Shown: in pieces, positions 1 to 5,771 of the stretch
Layout: the number at the start of each line of letters is the position of its first letter
Position numbering within the stretch: the first letter of the stretch is position 1
Assembly (NCBI GenBank): GCA_903922535.1
Contig: CAIXUF010000847.1
Location: forward strand, 1 to 6,613
Length of the DNA: 6,613 nucleotides
Reading direction: 5' to 3'
Origin: Candidatus Hydrogenedentota bacterium
GTDB lineage: Bacteria; Hydrogenedentota; Hydrogenedentia; Hydrogenedentiales; CAITNO01
Notes under the pieces: generated by a model
Databases searched by the model: none
The model's input: the letters and a program-made list of their open reading frames with translations, nothing else
What the model was told of the DNA's origin: nothing
Translations under genes and position numbers: made by a program

Positions 1-1022
1 TGGGCGCTCGACACGTGGCATTGGAAACGCACGCCGGGGTGGCGGCCAATCATTTCGGCAAGCTGCGCCAGGGTGCGCTGCGATATGCGGCTGGAGGTCT
101 CGAAGGGCAGCGGTTCGGCGGCGGTGCTGAACTGGAAGAGAAGCGTGTCGCCGAAATGCTTCTCAAAAGAGGAAAGAAAGGCTTCGTTTATGTAGGAGGC
201 ATAGACATCCCGCTCGGCGGAACCGGCGCTTTCGCGCCGGGCGAGGGCGGCGTTCATCTCGGCGTCGGTCACGGGCCGAAAGTCCACGTCGGTCGAGATG
301 TGTGTGGCGTTCGAGGTGATCTGACCGGCGGGAATGTGGCTCACAAACCATTCGACCGCGGCGTGCACGTCGTCCAGCGTGCGGATGGTCCGGTCGGGCG
401 TGGGTCTTGTGCCGCCGATGGGCGTGGGGCTTTCCGGATTGCGGCCCCAGCAGCGCTCCAACTCGTACACCGCCGTGTCGAATTCGCCCCACTGGCAGCG
501 GGAGAAGAAGGCCCACTCGAGGGAGTACTGGAGTATGGCGTCATCGGGTCCCGCCCCGTCCGCATCCGCGCCGCGCCGCGCCAGTTCCGTGCAGAGGCGC
601 TTGATGTTGGCCCGCCGTATAATCTCCCGGTGCCATGCCCGGTCGTCGGCACGCTCGCGGATGAGTCCGTCCAGTGTCCGCCAGTTGTCCAGCGTGATTT
701 CCTTGTCCCAGTCGTACAGTTCACGCAGAAGGATGCGCATGGCCCAGATCATGCTCGTGTTCCGGACGTGGCGCAGGTACGGAATGGCCTCCTGGATGCG
801 GAACTCCGCCTCTTCGCGGCTGGGCCATTTTGGGTATTCAGTGAGGCGTTTCCCGCTTGGACAGCCGGCTGCGTACAGGTCGCTCACGGCCATGTGGTAA
901 AGCAGGATGTCGTGCAGTCCCCGCGCGCCGAGTTTTCCGCCGACGAGATGCGTGTGCGCGTCCAGTATCGGCGTTGCCGCGATGCGGCCGCCAAGCTCTT
1001 CCTGAATTCCGCCGTGTGCCAT
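1..1022 (-). CDS. Uronate isomerase-like amidohydrolase-fold protein, C-terminus cut by window edge
   Basis: This minus-strand frame is open for 340 codons from the ATG at 1022 to the left edge, so the C-terminus is missing. The start is supported by GGAGG (complement of 1031-1035) 8 bases upstream. Residues 21-26 read DAHTHL, the HxH metal-ligand motif on the first strand of amidohydrolase TIM barrels (His23, His25). The middle follows the uronate isomerase (UxaC) pattern: RNTS at 87-90, a Trp/Leu-rich helical stretch, LDNW at 111-114, and the WHREIIRRANIKRLCTE segment at 130-146. Residues 297-340 (FQFSTAAEPLPFETSS then HPGVRFQCHVSS) resemble a divergent UxaC-like branch that I recall from environmental bacteria. 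UxaC interconverts glucuronate/fructuronate and galacturonate/tagaturonate in the cytoplasm. The substrate here is inferred and could be another sugar acid; the later active-site residues lie outside the window. It is transcribed divergently from the exported protein gene at 1257. Confidence 0.8.
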   Translation of the reverse strand, partial: MAHGGIQEELGGRIAATPILDAHTHLVGGKLGARGLHDILLYHMAVSDLYAAGCPSGKRLTEYPKWPSREEAEFRIQEAIPYLRHVRNTSMIWAMRILLRELYDWDKEITLDNWRTLDGLIRERADDRAWHREIIRRANIKRLCTELARRGADADGAGPDDAILQYSLEWAFFSRCQWGEFDTAVYELERCWGRNPESPTPIGGTRPTPDRTIRTLDDVHAAVEWFVSHIPAGQITSNATHISTDVDFRPVTDAEMNAALARRESAGSAERDVYASYINEAFLSSFEKHFGDTLLFQFSTAAEPLPFETSSRISQRTLAQLAEMIGRHPGVRFQCHVSSA

Positions 1023-1256
1023 GGTGAGTCCCTCCAAGGTTGAATGCCTGCCAAATCAAAAGGACGCCGCCAGCTTAATCTCCACACAGTCCGCGCATCA
1101 AGTCAGCATGGGGAATGGAAGGACCTGGGCGGACTTCGAGGCGCCCTTTGCGGAAGACGGTCACCCGGGAAAGAAACTCCAGTGAATGACGTGGCAAAAC
1201 TATGATATTCTCTGTTCAGGCGAACCGTTGGGAATCATATGAGAATGGAGGCGATC

Positions 1257-2144
1257 ATGCGGGCAGCAACGTGCAACAAAACTTCCGTGCGCAAAGGGTG
1301 TCTGTGCATTGCCTTCTTGTGCATGCTGTGCGGAGTGGTCTGTGCGGCCGACCCCGCCGCTCCGGCCGGACAGCCCCCCAGCGTGGCCGCGGCGGAAGCC
1401 AAGGCAGCCGCCTCACCCGTCAAGGAGGAATGCTGCAGTGCGGAGAAGAAGGCCGAAGACGAGTGGCAGAACCGCTGGTTCGTCAAGGGGGGGCTCGCCA
1501 ATGTGCATGCCAGACTTGATGAGTCGGAGGGCGAGATTAACCGCCAACTGAACAAGCCGTTCAGTGTGTTGATCCCCGGATGGGACAGGGCGAGAACGTT
1601 CAAAGACCTGAGCAAGAACTGGGGGCTCTTTGACGCGCACCTGGCGCTGGGCCGTGACATCAACGAAAACTGGTCCTGGTTCGTGGACGTTGGCGGAATC
1701 ATCGGCAATGTGAAGACCAAGGAGAACTACCTGTTTCCCCTGCCGTTGAATGTGAAGGTCAATTTTGGCCGCAAGCTTTGGTTTGTCGCCGCGGGCGCGG
1801 ATTATTATCCGTGGGGAAAGCCGGTGCTCAACAGGGACCCGTCGCGCAATGCCATCATGGACGCGCTGCGTTCGAGCAGGCCCTTCCTTGAGGCGGCGGT
1901 CGGCTTTGTCGATGCCGGCGAGACGGCCACGGCCCGGCTCAGAATTCAGCACCTTGCCCCGTCGCTGAAGATAAAGCAGTACCTGCACCATCCGACGGAG
2001 TACATCAGCCCGCGCATCGGCGTGGAAACGCCCCTCGGCAAGAACGATTCAGTCGTCTTGGCGGTGGGGTATCTCTTCTTCGACCGCCATGAGACGGACT
2101 TCAACAACGTTTCCACATATATGCTGTATTCCCACAAGTTCTGA
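1257..2144 (+). CDS. Exported protein, probable outer-membrane beta-barrel, unknown function
   Basis: The protein is 295 residues from the ATG at 1257, chosen because GGAGG at 1247-1251 lies 5 bases upstream. An in-frame ATG at 1239 would add six residues but has no clear ribosome binding site. Residues 1-30 form a signal peptide: a basic n-region (Arg2, Lys8, Arg12, Lys13), a Cys-rich hydrophobic core, and a likely signal peptidase I site VCA/AD. No proper lipobox precedes any of the cysteines. An Ala/Pro/Glu/Lys-rich linker with a Cys-Cys pair follows to about residue 68. The rest alternates polar and hydrophobic/aromatic residues (WSWFVDVGG, LWFVAAGADYY, VVLAVGYLFF) and ends YMLYSHKF. A terminal Phe is the usual barrel-assembly signal of outer-membrane proteins. 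I do not recognise a specific family. A TATGAT at 1201-1206 could be a -10 box, but no good -35 box accompanies it. The gene is divergent from the uronate isomerase-like gene and convergent with the pentapeptide gene. Confidence 0.82.
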   Translation: MRAATCNKTSVRKGCLCIAFLCMLCGVVCAADPAAPAGQPPSVAAAEAKAAASPVKEECCSAEKKAEDEWQNRWFVKGGLANVHARLDESEGEINRQLNKPFSVLIPGWDRARTFKDLSKNWGLFDAHLALGRDINENWSWFVDVGGIIGNVKTKENYLFPLPLNVKVNFGRKLWFVAAGADYYPWGKPVLNRDPSRNAIMDALRSSRPFLEAAVGFVDAGETATARLRIQHLAPSLKIKQYLHHPTEYISPRIGVETPLGKNDSVVLAVGYLFFDRHETDFNNVSTYMLYSHKF

Positions 2145-2153
2145 CGGGATGCG

Positions 2154-2178
2154 CGGGGGCGCGGGCACTTTGCCCCCG
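2154..2178. terminator. Possible GC-rich hairpin between convergent genes
   Basis: A perfect 7-bp inverted repeat (CGGGGGC at 2154-2160, GCCCCCG at 2172-2178) with an 11-base loop starts 10 bases after the exported protein's stop codon. A second small hairpin (GCGCC, TTT loop, GGCGC) lies at 2206-2218. Both sit in the 117-base spacer between two convergent genes, where a bidirectional terminator is expected. Neither has a T-tract on either strand, so intrinsic termination is only a weak inference. Confidence 0.3.
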
Positions 2179-2261
2179 GGACGTTGACCCGGGCGGTTCT
2201 CCTGTGCGCCTTTGGCGCGTGGAACTGCGCGGGTGGGGGGCGCTTCCAGTGGATGAAGAGG

Positions 2262-2936
2262 CTATCCCTTCGCGCCGGCCAGGTTGGCCGCGCTCAGATT
2301 CGCGCCGCGCAGATAGACGCCGCACAGTTTTGCGCGGTGGAGGTTGGCCACGTCCAGGCGCGCTTCCCAAAGATCGGCGCCGCGCAGATCCGCCTCGTGC
2401 AGGTCGGCGCGGTGCAGACAGGTGAAACTCAGGTTGGCCGCGCTCAGGTCGGCGCCGCAGAGACCCGCGCCGCTCAGGTCGGCCCCTCTCAGGTTTGCGC
2501 CGTGCAGGCTGGTGTAACTCATGTCCGCTTCCCACAGGTCCGCCCCGCTCAGGTCCGCCTCGTCTGAATGGGTCTCGCTCAGGTCCGTGTAGCCCAGTTT
2601 CGCGCCGCTCAGATTCGCGCCGTTCAAATGCGCGTCGCGCAGGTTCGCCCCGCGCAGGTTCGCCCCGCGCAGGCTGGCAAAGCTCAGATCGGCGCCCCCG
2701 AGATTCGCGCCGCTCAGGTCAGCACTGCCCAGATCCGCGCGGCCCAAGTCCAAGCCGCTCAGATTCGCGCCGCTCAGATCCGCATTGCGCAGGTTCGCCC
2801 CGCGCAGATCGATGCCGCGCAGATTTGACCCGCGGAGATCGGCACCGCTCAGATCGGCCCGGACCGACTCGGTTTTTTCAGTACGTAGAAACCCGATCAA
2901 CGCGCTCCGTGTTAATCCCGTAAACTTCGCATCCAT
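2262..2936 (-). CDS. Pentapeptide-repeat protein (39 consecutive repeats)
   Basis: The protein has 224 residues from the ATG at 2936, preceded by AGGAA (complement of 2944-2948) with 7-base spacing. An in-frame ATG at 3047 would add 37 residues but has no ribosome binding site, and the repeats begin well after 2936. After a 25-residue N-terminus (MDAKFTGLTRSALIGFLRTE...), residues 26-220 divide without gaps into 39 pentapeptides of the A(D/N)LxX type (GADLR, GANLS, and similar), followed by GAKG. Such arrays fold into a right-handed quadrilateral beta-helix, about ten coils for this length. Family members include DNA-mimicking gyrase-protection proteins (Qnr, MfpA), effectors, and many of unknown role. 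No signal peptide or extra domain is visible, so it is probably cytoplasmic. Repeat 20 (ETHSD, residues 121-125) lacks the core Leu. The Qnr-like length is not evidence for gyrase binding, and no function is assigned. Confidence 0.92.
   Translation of the reverse strand: MDAKFTGLTRSALIGFLRTEKTESVRADLSGADLRGSNLRGIDLRGANLRNADLSGANLSGLDLGRADLGSADLSGANLGGADLSFASLRGANLRGANLRDAHLNGANLSGAKLGYTDLSETHSDEADLSGADLWEADMSYTSLHGANLRGADLSGAGLCGADLSAANLSFTCLHRADLHEADLRGADLWEARLDVANLHRAKLCGVYLRGANLSAANLAGAKG
2277..2861 (-). repeat. Degenerate 15-base tandem array encoding the pentapeptides
   Basis: At DNA level the pentapeptide coding region is an imperfect tandem repeat with a 15-base period, read on the plus strand as variants of CTCAGRTYSGCGCC. 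It contains longer identical copies spaced 150 bases apart (10 repeats): an 18-base copy at 2280-2297 and 2430-2447, and a 19-base copy at 2604-2622 and 2754-2772. This fits growth of the array by internal duplication. Confidence 0.85.
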
Positions 2937-3287
2937 GACTACGTTCCTATCCCTGATGTTCGGGCCCGCAAAAAGATACGACCACGGCATATTTAACGTT
3001 CGGTATAGTGTGCCACAAAGGGGACAAAAGCGCAATAGGGTTGTCATTCAATTAATTCAATATAATCCGGAAAAACTGGACCGGTGGAGAATTGATGGCA
3101 CGGAGTGCCGCAGCCACGCAGGCGTCAGGACACGGGAGACCATTCAGCGCTGTTTTTGGATCCGGCTTTCGCGGCCGATTCTGAACCGTCCTCTCATGTG
3201 CCGCATTGGCCCCATTCCCATGAGCGCGGGAATGGTCCGGCTTTCCGCAGACTGCGCAAGACAAAGGGACACGGATGCCCGGACACG

Positions 3288-3338
3288 GGCACGAACGGCG
3301 CCAAGTTGGCGCCAAGATCGGTCCGACCCGTTTGTGCC
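3288..3338 (+). other. Long stem-loop upstream of xylB, possible leader RNA structure
   Basis: GGCACGAACGG (3288-3298) pairs with CCGTTTGTGCC (3328-3338) over 11 bp, with one G-U wobble when read as plus-strand RNA. Stacked directly inside is a 4-bp hairpin (CGCC 3299-3302, loop AAGTT, GGCG 3308-3311). The outer 5' arm overlaps the 3' arm of a competing hairpin at 3277-3290 (GCCCG, loop GACA, CGGGC), so two alternative folds are possible. It lies 168 bases ahead of xylB. It matches no riboswitch or RNA family that I recognise and could be chance in GC-rich DNA. Confidence 0.35.
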
Positions 3339-3385
3339 AAGGCAAACCCTGCTACTGGAAGAGAAGTCCGTCAGTCTCGTATCGC

Positions 3386-3433
3386 GGGTGTTCCGCCGGC
3401 CCTGGCCTTTGCGCGGGGCAGGGCGGGCATGCC
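3386..3433. repeat. Imperfect palindromic intergenic repeat (GVPPA..GRAG type)
   Basis: The left arm GGTGTTCCGCC (3387-3397) is roughly mirrored by the complement of CAGGGCGGGCATGCC (3419-3433), with a short GC-rich centre. In one frame it translates as GVPPALAFARGRAGMP. I recall this signature from dispersed non-coding palindromes that are often mis-annotated as small proteins in environmental bacterial genomes. Only one copy is present here, so its repeat status rests on that recollection. Confidence 0.42.
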
Positions 3434-3506
3434 ACAATGATTGGCGTTCCGGGCAGGTTTCGGAACATTCCAACAATCCGGTCAAACCACGCGGGAGAAT
3501 TGTGAG

Positions 3507-5027
3507 ATGGGCATCGTACTCGGGCTGGACGTGGGCACAAGCGGGACCAAGGCCATTGCGATGGACGAGACCGGCAAACTGCTGGCCTCGGCGCTGGTGG
3601 AATATCCGCTGCACAGCCCAAAACCGGGCTGGGCGGAGCAGGACCCGGCGGACTGGAAACGCGCAGCCTTTGAGGCATTGTCCATGTTGGCGGCGAAGGT
3701 GAACCCCGCCGACGTGAAGGGGCTTGGACTGACGGGCCAGATGCACGGGTCGGTGTTTCTCGACGCGGACAACGCGGTGCTGCGCCCGGCGTTGCTGTGG
3801 TGCGACCAGCGCACCGCCGCGCAGTGCGACGCGATCACGGCGAAGGTCGGGGAAAAGCGCCTGCTGGAAATGGTGTCGAACCCCGCGCTGACCGGGTTCA
3901 CGGCGCCCAAAATTCTCTGGCTGCGCGACAACGAGCCGCACCTGTACGAGAAGCTGCGCAAAGTGCTGTTGCCGAAGGACTACATCCGCTGGGTGCTCAC
4001 GGGCGAATACGCCACCGACGTGGCGGACGCATCGGGCACACTTTTGTTTGACGTCAAGAACCGCTGCTGGCACCGGGAACTGCTGTCGATTCTGGGCATC
4101 GACCCGGAATTCCTGCCCAAGTCCTATGAGGGACCCGAGGTGACGGGATTACTGAGCGCCGAGGCGGCCGCGAAGACGGGACTGCCCGCGGACATCCCGG
4201 TGATCGCCGGCGGCGGCGACCAGGCGGCCAACGGCGTGGGCTGCGGCATCGTGCGCAAGGGCGTGGTATCGGCGTCACTCGGCACGAGCGGCGTGCTCTT
4301 CGCCTTTGCCGAAGACGTGAGCACGGACCCCGAGGGCCGGGTCCACACCTTCTGCCATTCCGTGCCGGGCAAGTGGCACACAATGGGCGTCGTGCTGAGC
4401 GCGGCGGGCTCGCTGCAGTGGTTCCGCAACCAGTTGTGGACGGAGGCGTGGGCGCGTGCGAAGGCAGAGGGCCGCGAGGTGTACGAGGAAATCACGGCGG
4501 CGGCGGAGACCGCACCCCGCGGGTCGGAGGGGCTGCTGTTCCTGCCGTACCTGACGGGCGAGCGCACCCCCCACAAGGACCCCTTCGCGCGGGCTGCGTT
4601 TATCGGATTGTCACTGCGCTGCACCAAGGCCTACATGTCGCGCGCGGTAATGGAGGGCGTGGCCTACGCCATGAACGACAGCACCGAGATCATGCGCGGG
4701 ATGGGCGTGGAGGTGTCCGAGGTCCGCTGTTCCGGCGGCGGCGCGCGCAGCAAGTTTTGGCGGCAGATCATGGCCGACGTGAACGACGCGCCCATGCTCA
4801 CCATCAACGTGGACGAGGGCCCGGCCTACGGCGCGGCCATCCTGGCGGCGGTGGCGGCGGGCCTGCACAAGGACGTCGGCAGCGCCTGCGACGCGATCAT
4901 CCGCGAGACGAGCCGGCTGACGCCCGACCCGGCGGCGGTGACCGACTATGGCCGTTGGTTCCGCGAATACCAGGCGGCCTACCGGGCGCTCGCGCCGGGA
5001 TTCAAACGGGCCGCGGCAATGCTCTGA
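3507..5027 (+). CDS. xylB: Xylulokinase (FGGY carbohydrate kinase)
   Basis: The product, 506 residues, phosphorylates D-xylulose with ATP to D-xylulose 5-phosphate, the last step feeding xylose into the pentose phosphate pathway in the cytoplasm. The ATG at 3507 follows GGGAG (3493-3497) with 9-base spacing; a 22-residue in-frame extension from 3441 lacks any conserved sequence. Features in order: N-terminal nucleotide-binding strand LGLDVGTSGTKA (5-16, Asp8); substrate-contact GQMHG (77-81); LWCDQRT (97-103); FGGY signature 1, complete, at 130-142; AGGGDQ (234-239) with the expected catalytic base Asp238; SLGTSG (257-262); LPYLTGERTP (346-355); FGGY signature 2 at 363-383, with Tyr376 where His or an acidic/amide residue is usual; SGGGARS (409-415); and GPAYGAA (438-444). 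Length is near the usual 480-510. No xylose isomerase or transporter gene is in view. Related FGGY kinases act on other sugars, but the motif set fits XylB best. Confidence 0.93.
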   Translation: MGIVLGLDVGTSGTKAIAMDETGKLLASALVEYPLHSPKPGWAEQDPADWKRAAFEALSMLAAKVNPADVKGLGLTGQMHGSVFLDADNAVLRPALLWCDQRTAAQCDAITAKVGEKRLLEMVSNPALTGFTAPKILWLRDNEPHLYEKLRKVLLPKDYIRWVLTGEYATDVADASGTLLFDVKNRCWHRELLSILGIDPEFLPKSYEGPEVTGLLSAEAAAKTGLPADIPVIAGGGDQAANGVGCGIVRKGVVSASLGTSGVLFAFAEDVSTDPEGRVHTFCHSVPGKWHTMGVVLSAAGSLQWFRNQLWTEAWARAKAEGREVYEEITAAAETAPRGSEGLLFLPYLTGERTPHKDPFARAAFIGLSLRCTKAYMSRAVMEGVAYAMNDSTEIMRGMGVEVSEVRCSGGGARSKFWRQIMADVNDAPMLTINVDEGPAYGAAILAAVAAGLHKDVGSACDAIIRETSRLTPDPAAVTDYGRWFREYQAAYRALAPGFKRAAAML

Positions 5028-5045
5028 AGAAACAAAGTAGATCAT

Positions 5046-5225
5046 GAACCACAGAGCCACGAAGAGCACGAAGAAAGAGGAAAACAAAGACAGAATTAAC
5101 ATGGATGGATTATCAGGATAAGGCAATAGAATTGTTCGTCTTCTATCCTGTATATCCTGTCCATCCATGTTAGAAGAGATTCTTTCTTTTCATTCTCCTT
5201 CGTGATCTTCGTGCCTTCGTGGTTC
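5046..5225. repeat. Large imperfect palindromic repeat element (CACGAAG / ACATGGATGGA type)
   Basis: This 180-base element has two arms that mirror each other. GAACCAC (5046-5052) opens the left arm and GTGGTTC (5219-5225) closes the right. Next inward are CACGAAG copies at 5058-5064 and 5067-5073, answered by CTTCGTG at 5198-5204, 5207-5213 and 5215-5221. Purine-rich tracts follow, then a perfect 11-bp pair, ACATGGATGGA (5099-5109) with TCCATCCATGT (5160-5170). The centre has AGGATA (5115-5120) against two TATCCTGT copies at 5144-5160. The element is markedly more AT-rich than its surroundings. Elements of this type recur between genes in many environmental genomes and produce spurious small proteins (NHEGTKITK, WMDRIYRIE). 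It begins 18 bases after xylB stops and ends 22 bases before the next start, so its fold could end xylB transcription or affect the downstream gene; this is inference. Confidence 0.85.
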
Positions 5226-5247
5226 AATAAAAAGAGAATTGGTTTCC

Positions 5248-5742
5248 ATGTCCTTCGAGCCTGACATTGATTTGCGCAGGAATCTGCTGGAACTGGACCC
5301 AGGCTGTTTTGACGACGCGGACAGCAATGACTATGTGGCCATGCTTGCGCGGCGTCTGGCGGCAAAACCGCTGCGTAAGTTCAACGCGACGGACCTGTAC
5401 GCGGCGATACGGCACAATGTCGGGCTGCCGTGGCTGGTTCCCCTGGCAATAGCGCGTCTGGAAGAGGAGCCCTTCGCGACGGCGGGTGACCATCCCGGCG
5501 ATCTGCTGACTGCCGTGCTGGAATCGGATTCACGGTTCTGGCTGGAACGGCATGACCTTTGGCTGGTGATGGTGGAGATTCTGGGCCAGGCACTGACACA
5601 GGCGACGAACGCGGCCGAGGCGGCGTTCCGCGCCGAGCATCCAGACGAAACCGATGAAACAGGCGACATGTGGATGCCCAACTATCTCGGCGATGATTTC
5701 ATGGGCGCGCTGCTCCATTTCCGGGGCATCCATTCAGACTGA
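5248..5742 (+). CDS. Contact-dependent growth inhibition immunity-like protein
   Basis: The protein has 164 residues from the ATG at 5248; a TTG at 5239 would add three residues, and the ribosome binding site is weak for either (AGAG at 5233-5236). Residues 39-96 fit a pattern I know from CDI immunity proteins (CdiI_3-like): AKPLRKFNATDLYAAIRHNVGL, then LVPLAIARLEEEP, then HPGDLLTAVL and FW. In that family the proteins bind and neutralise the toxic tip of a contact-delivered CdiA-type toxin in the cytoplasm. The protein is strongly acidic, about 30 Asp/Glu against 13 Lys/Arg, a common feature of immunity proteins against nucleases. No signal peptide or membrane segment is seen. Residues 104-164 are less familiar. 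No toxin gene lies nearby, so it is an orphan within this window; homologues also occur as isolated genes of unknown role. The next gene starts 29 bases downstream, so the two may share a transcript. Confidence 0.72.
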   Translation: MSFEPDIDLRRNLLELDPGCFDDADSNDYVAMLARRLAAKPLRKFNATDLYAAIRHNVGLPWLVPLAIARLEEEPFATAGDHPGDLLTAVLESDSRFWLERHDLWLVMVEILGQALTQATNAAEAAFRAEHPDETDETGDMWMPNYLGDDFMGALLHFRGIHSD

Positions 5743-5771
5743 CACGCGCATTGCGCGATGAGGACCTTTAT

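Larger units (their letters stand above)
2937..3506. other. 570-base intergenic stretch with clustered inverted repeats
   Basis: No convincing gene was found here; short open frames on both strands lack a credible start and family resemblance. The left end (3041-3066) is AT-rich and holds a perfect TATAAT at 3061-3066, but the only TTGACA-like hexamer (TTGTCA, 3041-3046) is 14 bases away, too close for a standard sigma-70 promoter. Several inverted repeats follow: GGCAC/GTGCC at 3097-3109; an 8-bp perfect stem CCATTCCC/GGGAATGG at 3212-3235; GCCCG/CGGGC at 3277-3290; a longer stem at 3288-3338; a palindromic repeat at 3386-3433; and GTTCCG/CGGAAC at 3446-3466, 40 bases ahead of xylB. The stretch separates two divergently transcribed genes, so it should contain promoters for both, but I cannot place either with confidence. 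Confidence 0.6.

Noticed and set aside
15..1043. A 342-codon plus-strand open frame opposite the uronate isomerase-like gene.
   Set aside because: It is antisense to a gene with clear family motifs and a good ribosome binding site, shows no recognisable domain, and long antisense frames are common in GC-rich coding DNA.
2184..2828. Plus-strand open frames with a repetitive AAQIRAAQV-type product.
   Set aside because: They are the mirror image of the pentapeptide array on the other strand; the regularity comes from the 15-base repeat.
2937..3047. N-terminal extension of the pentapeptide protein starting at 3047, containing CPLCGTLY, which resembles a zinc-ribbon half.
   Set aside because: Only one CxxC pair is present, there is no ribosome binding site at 3047, and the ATG at 2936 has a good one.
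3041..3066. A sigma-70 promoter TTGTCA...TATAAT.
   Set aside because: The spacer is only 14 bases, so despite the perfect TATAAT it is not listed as a promoter; it is noted in the intergenic entry.
3052..3345. A 97-codon minus-strand frame and an overlapping 111-codon plus-strand frame in the intergenic stretch.
   Set aside because: They lack conserved motifs and a credible ribosome binding site, they overlap inverted repeats, and the plus-strand one ends in the palindromic-repeat translation.
5046..5225. A CRISPR array, suggested by the repeated CACGAAG units.
   Set aside because: The units are 7 bases long, spaced 8-9 bases apart and arranged as mirror arms, with no spacers.
5096..5365. 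A minus-strand small protein containing NHEGTKITK and WMDRIYRIE.
   Set aside because: This is the translation of the palindromic repeat running into the antisense of the immunity-like gene, a familiar spurious annotation.
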